This document shows, piece by piece, positions 44,540 through 52,122 of a DNA stretch of 64,000 nucleotides (within the stretch, counting starts at the first letter, position 1; every line of letters begins with the position of its first letter). A model generated the notes under the pieces. It had not been told where the DNA came from, did no database searches, and saw nothing but the letters and a program-made list of their open reading frames with translations. The DNA lies in IMG/VR virus record IMGVR_UViG_3300017971_000218, positions 49,547 to 113,546 of that record, one strand, 5' to 3'. Both the position numbers and the translations under genes were made by a program. Source of the DNA: a virus.

Positions 44540-46645
44540 CTACGATCTGGGGCGTCTAGATCTCATTTTTTTGTAATGATCGCTATAATCCACGATCCTC
44601 ATCGAACCCTGCTTGCTAACCCTGTGTGAACCGCGCTGGCGATGGGCTCCCGGACGTCCGGCAACAGCACCCTCAGACGGAATAGATGAACTTGAACGAC
44701 CCAGCGACATCTCAATACGCGCCGCCTGGGAGGCTAGTAACAGAGCAGTGTAACGGTCTCGGTGGCGAACATCATCCGCCGCGTCCGAGGTCGAGATCTT
44801 GGGCAGGTCATACTTCACAGACTGAGACCCCGGGATACCCTGCTGCTCGATGGCACAGGTCTCCAGAATCGTCTCATCGATATGCTTCATGACGCCATCC
44901 TCGATCACGTCTCCTTCGTCGTTTTCCTCTCCCAAAAATTCATCATTCAAGCGGTTTAGAATATCAGAGGACTCAGAGGACCACTGACCATTCGCACCCC
45001 GAGTGAAGATCTCACCAGGAACCTTACGTATAGCCCTGGCATACTGATTCATGAGCACCTCGTCAGAGTTGACTAGGCTCGGCAGGGGGAACATTAGGCG
45101 CTTGTGCTCAATGTCGGACTTCATGGCGTTGATCGCCTCGTCCACCCATTGATTGCTGAAGTTCTGCACCTGAAGAATCTTGCGCCCATAAGGCTTATGG
45201 CGCGACTCAAGGTCGTCCATATCGAAGATCATGTCTTCCTTCTTGGAGATGTGATTCGGATCCTTCAACATATCCTTCACGTGAATACCACCACCGGCGT
45301 TATCCATCAAGATCCGCACGATGTTGAACCGCTTGGTCAGGTCAACGATGTGGGGTACGATCTTGGTGAACTCGCGGCGGTAGAACGACTTGGCATAAAC
45401 AAGCTGGGAGGAAGAGCCACGCAGCTTCAAGATGACGATGCCGAAGTAGTCCTTCAAACGAGCGGGGTCAATACCCATAACATAGCGGGCTCCAGGCTCG
45501 CCGTATAGCTCGGGAACAATCTGCTCCTCGCCGATGGGGCTTGACTCCTTGATGAGCCCGTAAGGAATAAAACCTCCGGTGTCGTCAGGAAACTGGCACT
45601 CGTACTCTTGGCGGAAACGAGCGCGTGTGAACATTAGTCGGTTACGAGCCACCATCGCATCGTCTAGATAGCCCTCTGGCATGGAAGTATACGGAACCTG
45701 GTAAACAGAATAATCTCTCCAGGTGCGGCATACTGACTCGATGATCTCATCCGGGATGGCATCCGCCGTACCCTGCGCAGTTTGACCCATCGCCTTGCGG
45801 ATGATTCGACCGTCGCCCTTGCTATTGATGATGTCTTTGTACTGGAGGTAGTAGCGGTAGAAGTGGTTGAACTGCGAAGAAGCGGTACCAGAAATAACCA
45901 TCTGGTTGCCCCTTCCCTGTAGCTTCAACATCTTGTTGATTAGATCATCTGGTGCTCCTAAAGACTCAAGGCGCTTCAGAAACTTATTCATAGCCGCACG
46001 CTTCTGCGGGTTCTTATGAACTGACAGGAACGGGGTGATGACGATCTCTAGCACTTCCTCATTAACAGAAGCAAACTCGTCTACGAGGAGTGTCGTCGCA
46101 CGCTGACCACGGATGCTCTCGCCGTCGCCGATCGGAAGTGCAATGATCTTAGAGAGCCCGATGTACATTTCATACCGGTCACTACCGTGAGAAATGGCAT
46201 CCTTCCGTTTCGTATTAAACCTCTTTAGGCTCTTGTCTACAAGCTCTTTGATCAAGGGGGAGTTGTTGTAGAGTTTCTCGACGTACTCAAACACCTTCTT
46301 GGACTGACGGAACGCTTTACCAACGATCAGGATTTCCTCACCGGGCACTAGGATGGCGCGGAGCAAAGCGTATACCCCCAGCATGAAGGTCTTACCAGCA
46401 CCACGACATGCCAGAATCATGGGGAACTTCTTATTCCACAGAAGCTCTAGCATCACGCTCTGGAATGGCATAAGGATGAGCGGATCACCCGTGCCGTCAG
46501 GCGCACACATTAGTAGGCGGACCAGCCATGATAGGTTGGTGCGCCCTAGCTTGACGATCGCCTCCAGCGGCGTGTCTGCTGTGTGAAAGATGCTCTCGAT
46601 ATCATCGGCGTTAAGACCGGTGGTACCAGGTACCCAGAGGGTCAT
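44540..46645 (-). CDS. Terminase large subunit
   Basis: The 701-residue protein has the ATPase motor with Walker A LACRGAGKTF (Lys85) and Walker B TTLLVDEFASV (Asp189, Glu190), and coupling motif VISGTASS. The RNase H-like nuclease domain starts at VMGIDPARLKDYFG (Asp393) and includes ILMDNAGGG. A long charged tail with a Ser/Arg-rich end closes it. It pumps DNA into the prohead through the adjacent portal. Start ATG 46645 overlaps the stop of the previous small gene (ATGA). Confidence 0.96.
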   Translation of the reverse strand: MTLWVPGTTGLNADDIESIFHTADTPLEAIVKLGRTNLSWLVRLLMCAPDGTGDPLILMPFQSVMLELLWNKKFPMILACRGAGKTFMLGVYALLRAILVPGEEILIVGKAFRQSKKVFEYVEKLYNNSPLIKELVDKSLKRFNTKRKDAISHGSDRYEMYIGLSKIIALPIGDGESIRGQRATTLLVDEFASVNEEVLEIVITPFLSVHKNPQKRAAMNKFLKRLESLGAPDDLINKMLKLQGRGNQMVISGTASSQFNHFYRYYLQYKDIINSKGDGRIIRKAMGQTAQGTADAIPDEIIESVCRTWRDYSVYQVPYTSMPEGYLDDAMVARNRLMFTRARFRQEYECQFPDDTGGFIPYGLIKESSPIGEEQIVPELYGEPGARYVMGIDPARLKDYFGIVILKLRGSSSQLVYAKSFYRREFTKIVPHIVDLTKRFNIVRILMDNAGGGIHVKDMLKDPNHISKKEDMIFDMDDLESRHKPYGRKILQVQNFSNQWVDEAINAMKSDIEHKRLMFPLPSLVNSDEVLMNQYARAIRKVPGEIFTRGANGQWSSESSDILNRLNDEFLGEENDEGDVIEDGVMKHIDETILETCAIEQQGIPGSQSVKYDLPKISTSDAADDVRHRDRYTALLLASQAARIEMSLGRSSSSIPSEGAVAGRPGAHRQRGSHRVSKQGSMRIVDYSDHYKKMRSRRPRS

Positions 46646-46884
46646 AAAATCTCCTCGTCTTCCTCCTCGATGATGAGGCGCTCTCCGATCTCGCGCATCT
46701 GTGAGTCCTTCAGCGCGAGAAAGATTGCGATACGACTATGCTCGTTCCAAGCATCCTCATCCAACTCTGTATGTGCCTCCGCAATGGCACGCCTAATCGC
46801 CTGCTTTTCCATCTCCACTAGCTGCTGAACTCTTAGGATCTTCTCCAGAACCTTGCTGTGAACTTCCTGCGGACCCATGTTCAT
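46642..46884 (-). CDS. Small helical acidic protein coupled to terminase
   Basis: The 80-residue protein (MNMGPQEVHSKVLEKI) is helical and ends with IIEEEDEEIL. Its stop overlaps the large terminase start as ATGA, so it is coupled to it. Its start lies 92 bp within the nuclease gene upstream. It could be a terminase accessory protein. The length and coupling make a real gene likely. Confidence 0.65.
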   Translation of the reverse strand: MNMGPQEVHSKVLEKILRVQQLVEMEKQAIRRAIAEAHTELDEDAWNEHSRIAIFLALKDSQMREIGERLIIEEEDEEIL

Positions 46885-47380
46885 CTGCTTCTTCTTTCAT
46901 GTAGTATTCAAACGCCTTCAGGAATAACCTGGACGCATACTCTTTTCCTCGTTTACCAGCAAAGATGACGTGGACGCCATATTTGAGGTGGATCGCCGCA
47001 ATAGTACCGAGTAGGATTGTGGGGGCATTGTTCCGAATACGTCCGGCTTTCAGGTAGCGATAGCTATTGCGGTCCATCGCCTCGTCGAACGTGCATTCTA
47101 CGATGATAAATTTGAAGCGAAACTCCTGCATCCTGTCAAGCTCTTCGAAGAGTCTCCTCCGATACTCTTTGGATGTGAAGTTCATACACAACTCGCGGTA
47201 ATCCGCCTTTCTCTCGATGACGATGAGATTGGGGAGTTCCTTGATTATGTAGTCGCCAGTCTTTAGAGCCGCCTTCTCGGTCTTCTCACACCATGTGCTA
47301 CGCTTGTCCCATTTCCAACCGTGACCCTCCTTCTCGCGGGTGTCACGGATGATTGTGATACGAGACATTGCCTTAGCCAT
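46793..47380 (-). CDS. ERCC4-type nuclease
   Basis: The 195-residue protein has IIRDTREKEGHGW, TGDYIIKELPN and LIVIERKADYRELC. These give the D-(x)n-GDY-(x)n-ERK signature of XPF/Mus81 (ERCC4) nucleases, with Asp13, Asp43, Glu56 and Lys58. In phages these enzymes may trim branched DNA before packaging. The C-terminal 32 residues (Gly/Ser/Asp-rich) overprint the next gene. ATG 47380 has AGGTGG upstream and overlaps the previous stop. Confidence 0.85.
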   Translation of the reverse strand: MAKAMSRITIIRDTREKEGHGWKWDKRSTWCEKTEKAALKTGDYIIKELPNLIVIERKADYRELCMNFTSKEYRRRLFEELDRMQEFRFKFIIVECTFDEAMDRNSYRYLKAGRIRNNAPTILLGTIAAIHLKYGVHVIFAGKRGKEYASRLFLKAFEYYMKEEADEHGSAGSSQQGSGEDPKSSAASGDGKAGD

Positions 47381-48197
47381 CAAAACCACCTAGCAATTCG
47401 TTGTTTTCCATCATGCGCTTCAACTCTTCGTCGGTAGCCTTGTTCATGTCGAGGATGTCGCGCATAGCCTCGCGTTGCTTCTCCTTGTCGCTGTAGTACT
47501 CCATGTAGTCAGCGAAGGTCTCGCGCCCCTTGGTAACGCGGCGACGCTTCTCCTCCTGTACACGGGCGAACTTCTCGCGGAACTGGTTGAACAACGCGCT
47601 CTTCTTGTTAAACTCCTCCATGAGCGCCTCGTCGGGTGGCACGTCGCGGATGAGCGCCTTAATGTTGGGTGCAGCCGGATCGAAGTTGCCCTTGAGATAG
47701 CGGTCGAACGCCTCCTGCTGTTGGCGATACTTCTTCGCATACCGTAGGGCTAGAATGAATTGGGCAAGGGCAATGAAAAGGTGGGCTTCTTCGAAGGAGT
47801 CCAGCGTGTCAAGATCGGTCACGATATCGATGAATTGCTTGAGGAACGCGACCTTCTCGTCCTTATCGAAAATGGACTCTAGGTAGTGGGCATATTTGGG
47901 ATCAGTCTTGAAACGATCTTCAAGACGCTGCATTCGCTCCGCCCGGGTGAGTTCGTCGCCAGGGCGAGCAAGACTCTCCTTGACCGTCGCTACTGGAGCC
48001 GACGGCTTCGCTGGCGCTTTCTTCTTAGCCGGACGACCCCTCTTCCCTGCGGCGATACCAAGCTTGCGCCTAATCTGCCGCACGGTCTCAGGGCTGGCAC
48101 CAACCTCGTTGGCAACCAGTTTATCGATCCCCGTCTTCCCCGCGTTCTCTTTAAGCAACTCCGCGATACGTCGCTGTAGTGGAGTGCTACCTGTCAT
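47373..48197 (-). CDS. Candidate terminase small subunit
   Basis: The 274-residue protein begins with an HTH (NEVGASPETVRQIRRKLGI), a basic Lys/Pro linker (GRPAKKKAPAKPSAP) and a long helical oligomerisation-type region (EEKRRRVTKGRETFADYMEYY). HTH plus coiled middle, placed two genes before the large terminase, suits a small terminase, which recognises phage DNA for packaging. Alternatives are a DNA-binding regulator. A second HTH protein lies at 49591-49860. Confidence 0.6.
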   Translation of the reverse strand: MTGSTPLQRRIAELLKENAGKTGIDKLVANEVGASPETVRQIRRKLGIAAGKRGRPAKKKAPAKPSAPVATVKESLARPGDELTRAERMQRLEDRFKTDPKYAHYLESIFDKDEKVAFLKQFIDIVTDLDTLDSFEEAHLFIALAQFILALRYAKKYRQQQEAFDRYLKGNFDPAAPNIKALIRDVPPDEALMEEFNKKSALFNQFREKFARVQEEKRRRVTKGRETFADYMEYYSDKEKQREAMRDILDMNKATDEELKRMMENNELLGGFDG

Positions 48198-48795
48198 ATT
48201 CCATCAACTTCCTCACAATTGCACGGATCTTGTTCCGCTGCATCGTTGATACGTCTCCGCCCGTAATCATGTTGTGGTAGGGTTTAAGTAGGCTGGATGG
48301 GAGGGCGGCGATGATCCGCTCGTGCAGTTCCCGCGCAACAATGGTCTCATACGTCACGTCGAACTGCGGAACGTCGGAATCACCTAGTGGAATGGGGCTG
48401 TCGATCTGCCTCTTGGTGTGCAGATTCTTCTCGTATCGTCTCCAGTCGGCACACTGGCTCCCGTCGGGTTGGCACCCTCCGCCTGCGGCGCAAACTGAAC
48501 ACGGTGGATTGTTGTACTGGTAGACGCCTCGTCGTTTGTCGATGATAAAGTTGTCGGCACAACGCATGAGGTAGTTATAGGGCGGCGCTTCTGCATCCAG
48601 ATTCTCTGCTGCCCTTAGTAGTCTCATGCGAAGTTCCTGCGCTAGATCGTCGTCATCATACATTCCACCTACGTAAGCACTCTTCTTGATGTTGACTACA
48701 AGTTCGATTACCTGTGTAATTTCTTTTTCTCGTTCTGTGGAATTGGCGGAATATAATCCGAACTGCGTCCCAGACGGTAGAACCATTAAAGTCAC
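48187..48795 (-). CDS. Sigma-factor-like transcription protein with cysteine insertion
   Basis: The 202-residue protein has DDDDLAQELRMRLLRAAENL and YNYLMRCADNFIIDKRRG. These follow sigma-70 region 2 (eDlaQ-(x)n-RNxxiDxxRR). A four-cysteine insertion (Cys99, Cys102, Cys108, Cys115) follows, probably zinc-binding, and a C-terminal helical part could be region 4-like. It uses GTG at 48795 with GAGGA spaced seven bases away. It may direct host polymerase to the phage-specific TTTATCGTATA promoters. Region 4 is weak, so function is inferred. Confidence 0.65.
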   Translation of the reverse strand: MTLMVLPSGTQFGLYSANSTEREKEITQVIELVVNIKKSAYVGGMYDDDDLAQELRMRLLRAAENLDAEAPPYNYLMRCADNFIIDKRRGVYQYNNPPCSVCAAGGGCQPDGSQCADWRRYEKNLHTKRQIDSPIPLGDSDVPQFDVTYETIVARELHERIIAALPSSLLKPYHNMITGGDVSTMQRNKIRAIVRKLMEYDR

Positions 48796-49194
48796 TTAGA
48801 GATCCTCTTTATCGGTCTTCTCTTCGTCGTCGTCTTCGTCCTTCTTCGTAGGCTTCGCGTCCTTCTTGGGAAGCTCACGCGCTGTCGCAGGCTCCTTCGT
48901 TAGCTCTAGATCCTCGTCGGCAATCGGATCTTCGAGTGGAGCATCCGCACCGAACGTCTTCATCTTCTCGACCATCTCTGTATTCTCCTCCTCCAACGTG
49001 GCAATCCGGATCTTTAGCTCCTGGATCTCGGCGGTATAAACCTTCTCAGCCGCCTCTAGCTCACGAATGCGCTTACCTAGAGCAGCCACGTTCGCCAGCC
49101 GACGATTCTCGATGTCCTGCTTCGCCTTACGTTCCTGGAAGTCCTGCGGACTCACGACGGGCGTGTTATCCTGGGGGATTCTCTTTCCAGCCAT
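48796..49194 (-). CDS. Coiled-coil protein with acidic/lysine tail
   Basis: The 132-residue protein has a heptad-like central coil (RIRELEAAEKVYTAEIQEL) followed by a Lys/Asp/Glu-rich tail (KPTKKDEDDDEEKTDKEDL). It starts with a good ribosome site and is coupled to its neighbours at both ends (stop of one overlaps or touches the next). It could be an anti-host or assembly factor. Not recognised. Confidence 0.6.
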   Translation of the reverse strand: MAGKRIPQDNTPVVSPQDFQERKAKQDIENRRLANVAALGKRIRELEAAEKVYTAEIQELKIRIATLEEENTEMVEKMKTFGADAPLEDPIADEDLELTKEPATARELPKKDAKPTKKDEDDDEEKTDKEDL

Positions 49195-49613
49195 TATTCT
49201 CTCTCCTCATCCTTTTTGGGCGGGTTGATACTGTCTTCTAACAGCGCCTTCAACACGTCTGCTGCGTATTCCTGTCTCGTAATCAAGAAATACGCGGGCT
49301 GCTTAACGGCGTAGTCCCGCAGTGCGGTTGGACCCCGCTGAGCGATGTTCTTGAGTACCTCGGGCTTGAATGTCACGGCGCGGAGGTAGATTACTACGTC
49401 CCCTTCCTTGAGGTTCGCCTCGCTGATCTGGCTAGCACTCTCTTCGGGGAGGACCATGTACTCTAGTTCCTCTTCGTACAGTTCCGGTTCGGGCGGCGTG
49501 TCTGTCGCGGGAACTGTCGGGTCTACCTTCTTTGGGCGCTTCTTGTCAGCCATGTTTTCCTGCATACGCGAGATACGACGCGAAGCGTCATTACGCATTT
49601 CCGGAGTGGTCAT
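49194..49613 (-). CDS. Hypothetical protein
   Basis: The 139-residue protein is read from ATG 49613, preceded by TTTGGAGAACACCG; an alternative ATG at 49553 also has a site. It contains EEELEYMVLPEESASQ and a C-terminal ITRQEYAADVLKALLEDS. A longer frame to 49820 is an accident of overlap with the HTH gene. Not recognised. Confidence 0.5.
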   Translation of the reverse strand: MTTPEMRNDASRRISRMQENMADKKRPKKVDPTVPATDTPPEPELYEEELEYMVLPEESASQISEANLKEGDVVIYLRAVTFKPEVLKNIAQRGPTALRDYAVKQPAYFLITRQEYAADVLKALLEDSINPPKKDEERE

Positions 49614-49860
49614 CGGTGTTCTCCAAAGCCGGGATTTCGGGGTTAGCCAGCGGCGGTGCCACGGGGGCTGTTGCCTTAGACCGGCGGCTCCCTCTAGGGC
49701 GACGTGGAATCTCATACGCCACCAGGTAATTGTAAACGGTGCCTTGCGCCATGTCCTTGCGTTGCGCAATGGCTTTGACGGACAACGACTGCGTGACGTA
49801 GAGGTCATATAGCTCGTCACGGCTGATCTTGCCCTTCGATTCTAACGATTTGCGTCCCAT
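49591..49860 (-). CDS. HTH DNA-binding protein
   Basis: The 89-residue protein holds an HTH_38/resolvase-like helix-turn-helix (ISRDELYDLYVTQSLSVKAI, then AQRKDMAQGTVYNYL) followed by a basic Arg-rich patch. The protein is short, as are phage regulators or some small terminase N-terminal parts. It starts with ATG 49860, two bases after the previous stop. Confidence 0.65.
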   Translation of the reverse strand: MGRKSLESKGKISRDELYDLYVTQSLSVKAIAQRKDMAQGTVYNYLVAYEIPRRPRGSRRSKATAPVAPPLANPEIPALENTDDHSGNA

Positions 49861-49862
49861 TC

Positions 49863-50159
49863 TTAGCCTCCTTGTTTGCCAAGGCGACGTTCGATGACGC
49901 GAATCAAATCATCAAAGCTGAGTCTCTCTCCCTTGGCGTTCTTAATCATACCGTGATCGGTAACTTCAAATCCCATAACGTGCGCGATATACAACAGCCG
50001 CGCTCCGTACATTGTCTGCGAATCCCCCTCTTCCTGCCAGCGATTGTCCTGCTTGGTATGGAAGAAGGTTGAAATGTCCAGGCACCGGTCGAAGGCGTCT
50101 GGATCTCCCAGGTTCAGCCCCTCGATGAAGCTGCGCGGGAACATATGGTAGCTGCCCAT
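49863..50159 (-). CDS. Hypothetical protein
   Basis: This 98-residue protein (MGSYHMFPRSFIEGLNLG) is predicted soluble and helical. A DDLIRVIERRLG tail is its main feature. The start overlaps the preceding stop by one base. It lies between an exported protein and the HTH protein. No motif is recognised. Confidence 0.55.
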   Translation of the reverse strand: MGSYHMFPRSFIEGLNLGDPDAFDRCLDISTFFHTKQDNRWQEEGDSQTMYGARLLYIAHVMGFEVTDHGMIKNAKGERLSFDDLIRVIERRLGKQGG

Positions 50160-50647
50160 TACTTGCCCGGCTTCTTCACAACGATGCCTAAAGTGCTGAT
50201 CTGTTTAGTAGCCTTCGTCACGACAAGGATGATGACGGGCTTCTTACCCATGCCCCAAAGAAGCTTGATCTCGCCAGCAACACGGGCGATCCCATCCTTG
50301 GTGCTGTGACAGGTCTTCATGTCGCCGTTCTTGTCTTTGTAGTAGATCACAGTGGCGACCGAACCATCCCCATGTCCAGAATCGGCAATGCCGGTGATAG
50401 AGTCCTCGTCTACGACATCATTGACTCTACGGACCTCTTCTAAGATAGCGTCAATACTGTTATACATCTGGAGGGCGGCGATGAAGAGGTTCGCCAAGGC
50501 GGGGATAGAGGCGGGGTCGGCGATAGAATCGCCAGATTGTGCGGCTTCGATAGCCACGGCGGGTGCGGGTCTCTTAAACTGATGATAATTGGCGGCACAA
50601 AAGCCACCAACACACAGGATTAAGAGTGCGATGAAAAAATACTTCAT
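50159..50647 (-). CDS. Membrane-anchored or exported protein
   Basis: The 162-residue protein begins MKYFFIALLILCVGGFCAAN, a hydrophobic signal or anchor segment with a lipobox-like LCVGGFC that is not canonical. The rest is soluble with AVAIEAAQSGDSIADPASI and GKKPVIILVVTKATKQI. ATG 50647 has AAGGGAAG upstream. It is the first gene after the tRNA block and might act on the envelope, for example in superinfection exclusion or lysis. Confidence 0.6.
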   Translation of the reverse strand: MKYFFIALLILCVGGFCAANYHQFKRPAPAVAIEAAQSGDSIADPASIPALANLFIAALQMYNSIDAILEEVRRVNDVVDEDSITGIADSGHGDGSVATVIYYKDKNGDMKTCHSTKDGIARVAGEIKLLWGMGKKPVIILVVTKATKQISTLGIVVKKPGK

Positions 50648-50850
50648 GTCCACTTCCCTTAAAAAAGAAGGAAGTGGGATACTCCATGACGATGAGCGCG
50701 GACTAGAGAGCACCTGAATCGGGAGTTCCTGGTCGTCTTAGGAGCAGGAATACCGGTTCGTCCACCCCACGAGGAACTTCCACCGATCTGCCCCAAGTGC
50801 AGAACTCTACCCTCTGCGCGAAATACCCCAACTTCCTACAAACTACGTTT
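50648..50850. other. Non-coding interval between membrane protein gene and tRNA-Gly(TCC)
   Basis: About 200 bp has no convincing gene. On the minus strand TCTGC-n7-GCAGA forms a perfect 5-bp, 7-base hairpin resembling an anticodon arm, and TTCCTG pairs with CAGGAA. It may be a decayed tRNA or mRNA leader; the cloverleaf is not complete. Confidence 0.4.
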
Positions 50851-50926
50851 TGGAGCGTCCACTCGGAATCGCACCGAGACCCACTGGTTGGAAGCCAGTG
50901 ATGCTACTGTTAAACACCACGGACGC
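50851..50926 (-). tRNA. tRNA-Gly(TCC)
   Basis: The acceptor GCGTCCG pairs with TGGACGC, followed by T73 and an encoded CCA. Anticodon arm ACTGG-CTTCCAA-CCAGT gives TCC. T-loop is TGCGATT (G55) and D-loop carries AG in place of GG. Confidence 0.93.
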
Positions 50927-50933
50927 TAATGAG

Positions 50934-51006
50934 AGCATCTACCGGGACTTGAACCCGAACCTCGACGTTGGCAACGTCGTGTGCTACCGTTGAACACCAT
51001 AGACGC
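50934..51006 (-). tRNA. tRNA-Gly(GCC)
   Basis: Acceptor GCGTCTA/TAGATGC, anticodon arm CGACG-TTGCCAA-CGTCG (GCC), T-loop TTCAAGT with GG in the D-loop. T73; CCA not encoded. Confidence 0.93.
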
Positions 51007-51008
51007 AG

Positions 51009-51146
51009 TTAATCAAGCCAGTCTTCAATCTTTGCCCATAGGCGGTCAAACCAGTTGGGCTGAGGATAATGAAATTCAAAATACTCCGCAGCATAGTACT
51101 TAGCTGGGTCTATCTTGGGCTGCGGGATATCTTTCTCTAAGATCAT
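51009..51146 (-). CDS. 45-residue hypothetical protein between tRNAs
   Basis: From ATG 51146 a frame of 45 residues begins MILEKDIPQPKIDPAKYY and ends in NWFDRLWAKIEDWLD. The C-terminus is amphipathic and Trp-rich. An AGG lies upstream of the start. It fills the only gap between tRNA-Gly and tRNA-Trp, and protein-like composition supports a real gene. No function is known. Confidence 0.55.
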   Translation of the reverse strand: MILEKDIPQPKIDPAKYYAAEYFEFHYPQPNWFDRLWAKIEDWLD

Positions 51147-51166
51147 ATTTCTAACCTAAAAGGTTA

Positions 51167-51240
51167 TGGCAGGGCGACAAGGAATCGAACCTTGAGCCGC
51201 GGTTTTGGAAACCGCCATGTTACCATTACACCATCACCCT
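51167..51240 (-). tRNA. tRNA-Trp(CCA)
   Basis: Acceptor AGGGTGA/TCGCCCT, anticodon arm GCGGT-TTCCAAA-ACCGC (CCA), G73 and encoded CCA. T-loop TTCGATT with GG in the D-loop. Confidence 0.93.
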
Positions 51241-51241
51241 A

Positions 51242-51319
51242 TGGGTCACAGAGAGGGACTCGCACCCTCAACCTTCGCATTCACAGTGCGATACTCTAAC
51301 TAGTTGAGCTATCTGTGAC
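51242..51319 (-). tRNA. tRNA-His(GTG) with encoded G-1
   Basis: Anticodon arm TCGCA-CTGTGAA-TGCGA gives GTG. G-1 is encoded and faces C73, followed by encoded CCA. T-loop TGCGAGT (G55) with A18-G19 in the D-loop. Confidence 0.93.
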
Positions 51320-51325
51320 ATCGAG

Positions 51326-51397
51326 CGCCGGATCGAGGACTTGCACCCCGCTCTCATGCTTACAAGGCGCGTATTCTACTTGATGAACTAATCCGGC
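51326..51397 (-). tRNA. tRNA-Thr(TGT)
   Basis: Acceptor GCCGGAT/ATCCGGC, loop CTTGTAA gives TGT. One C-A mismatch is in the anticodon stem. T-loop TGCAAGT (G55), AG in the D-loop. G73; CCA not encoded. Confidence 0.85.
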
Positions 51398-51405
51398 ATA
51401 TATTA

Positions 51406-51480
51406 TGGCGGTCCTACGGAGACTTGCACTCCGTGCTCAGGATCGACAGTCCTGTATGTTACTCGTTACACCATAAGACC
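51406..51480 (-). tRNA. tRNA-Asp(GTC)
   Basis: Anticodon arm CAGGA-CTGTCGA-TCCTG gives GTC. G73 and encoded CCA. T-loop TGCAAGT (G55) with A18-G19 in the D-loop. Confidence 0.93.
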
Positions 51481-51592
51481 GATTGGAAGCGGTTTCTACG
51501 GTGAGTGGCTCCACATAGACTCACATACCTAGTCATATGCCTAGCTAGCGGTAAGCTTATCGAGTCTGACCGTTTCCACGGCTTCCGTGTTA
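51481..51592 (-). ncRNA. Putative structured RNA in the tRNA cluster
   Basis: This 112-base gap between tRNA-Asp and tRNA-Pro has no reading frame but strong pairing. GGAAGC near one end pairs with GCTTCC at the other, ACGGT pairs with ACCGT inside it, and AGACTC with GAGTCT encloses a central loop. GTGAGT-n12-ACTCAC is an alternative helix. It is not a cloverleaf. T4-like phages carry stable RNAs of unknown function in their tRNA clusters, which makes a co-transcribed small RNA plausible. Confidence 0.5.
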
Positions 51593-51663
51593 TCGGGAAT
51601 GAAAGAATCGAACTTTCGCCCCGTGGTCCCAAACCACGTATGCTACCATTATACCAATTCCCG
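51593..51663 (-). tRNA. tRNA-Pro(TGG)
   Basis: Acceptor CGGGAAT/ATTCCCG, anticodon arm CGTGG-TTTGGGA-CCACG gives TGG. T-loop TTCGATT, D-loop GG. A73; CCA not encoded. Confidence 0.93.
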
Positions 51664-51667
51664 TTTA

Positions 51668-51739
51668 TACCCCTGGGTGGAATCGAACCACCACTTTCTG
51701 CTTGTAAGGCAGATACCCTAGCCGTTAGATCACAGGGGT
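51668..51739 (-). tRNA. tRNA-Val(TAC)
   Basis: Acceptor ACCCCTG/CAGGGGT, anticodon arm TCTGC-CTTACAA-GCAGA gives TAC. T-loop TTCGATT, D-loop GG. A73; CCA not encoded. Confidence 0.93.
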
Positions 51740-51740
51740 G

Positions 51741-51816
51741 TGGTACCCCCGGAGAGATTCGAACTCCCATCCTCTGGTTCGTAGCCAGAGATCCTGATCC
51801 GTTAGACGACAGGGGC
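51741..51816 (-). tRNA. tRNA-Arg(ACG)
   Basis: Anticodon arm TCTGG-CTACGAA-CCAGA gives ACG. Encoded CCA follows A73. T-loop TTCGAAT, D-loop GG. Confidence 0.92.
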
Positions 51817-51822
51817 ACATAG

Positions 51823-52011
51823 TTACTTCTTGAAAGCCTTGAGCCACATGATGGACTCTTCCAGCTTTGTGATCGCCAACGCGACCTCGCGGTGGCTTGG
51901 AAGGCGCTTCATAGCCTCAAGCTGAACCTTCAGTTCTCCAATGATTGCGTCCATGATACTTTCTCCATAATATGGATTGCCTGGAATATTCGAACCATGA
52001 GTTTGAGACAT
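51823..52011 (-). CDS. Acb2-like cyclic-nucleotide sponge (anti-CBASS candidate)
   Basis: The 62-residue protein starts MSQTHGSNIPGNPYYG at ATG 52011, with GGGAGAAGAAA upstream. Its last 40 residues include LPSHREVALAITKLEESIMW, a good match to the conserved REx-A-x-TKLEEa-x-W core of Acb2/Vs.4-type proteins (DUF7681). These small hexamers bind cyclic di- and trinucleotides and block CBASS and some Thoeris defence. It sits inside the tRNA cluster, a common place for accessory genes. Assignment rests on the core motif and length. Confidence 0.75.
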   Translation of the reverse strand: MSQTHGSNIPGNPYYGESIMDAIIGELKVQLEAMKRLPSHREVALAITKLEESIMWLKAFKK

Positions 52012-52037
52012 TTTCTTCTCCCGACAAAGTCGGTTAG

Positions 52038-52119
52038 AGCCCCGGGTCAGAATCGAACTGACGATAGCTTGCGCCAGCGGGGTTGCAACCCGCTCCCTTA
52101 CCACTCGGGTCACCAGGGC
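52038..52119 (-). tRNA. tRNA-Cys(GCA) with extended variable arm
   Basis: Acceptor GCCCTGG/CCGGGGC, anticodon arm GCGGG-TTGCAAC-CCCGC gives GCA; T73, the cysteine identity base. The variable region is 14 bases with TGGC-GCAA-GCTA able to pair. CCA not encoded. T-loop TTCGATT. Confidence 0.8.
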
Positions 52120-52122
52120 GGA

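Noticed and set aside
50700-50850. An extra tRNA before tRNA-Gly(TCC)
   Set aside because: A perfect 5-bp, 7-base hairpin looks like an anticodon arm but T33 is absent and no acceptor or T-arm pairs can be found.
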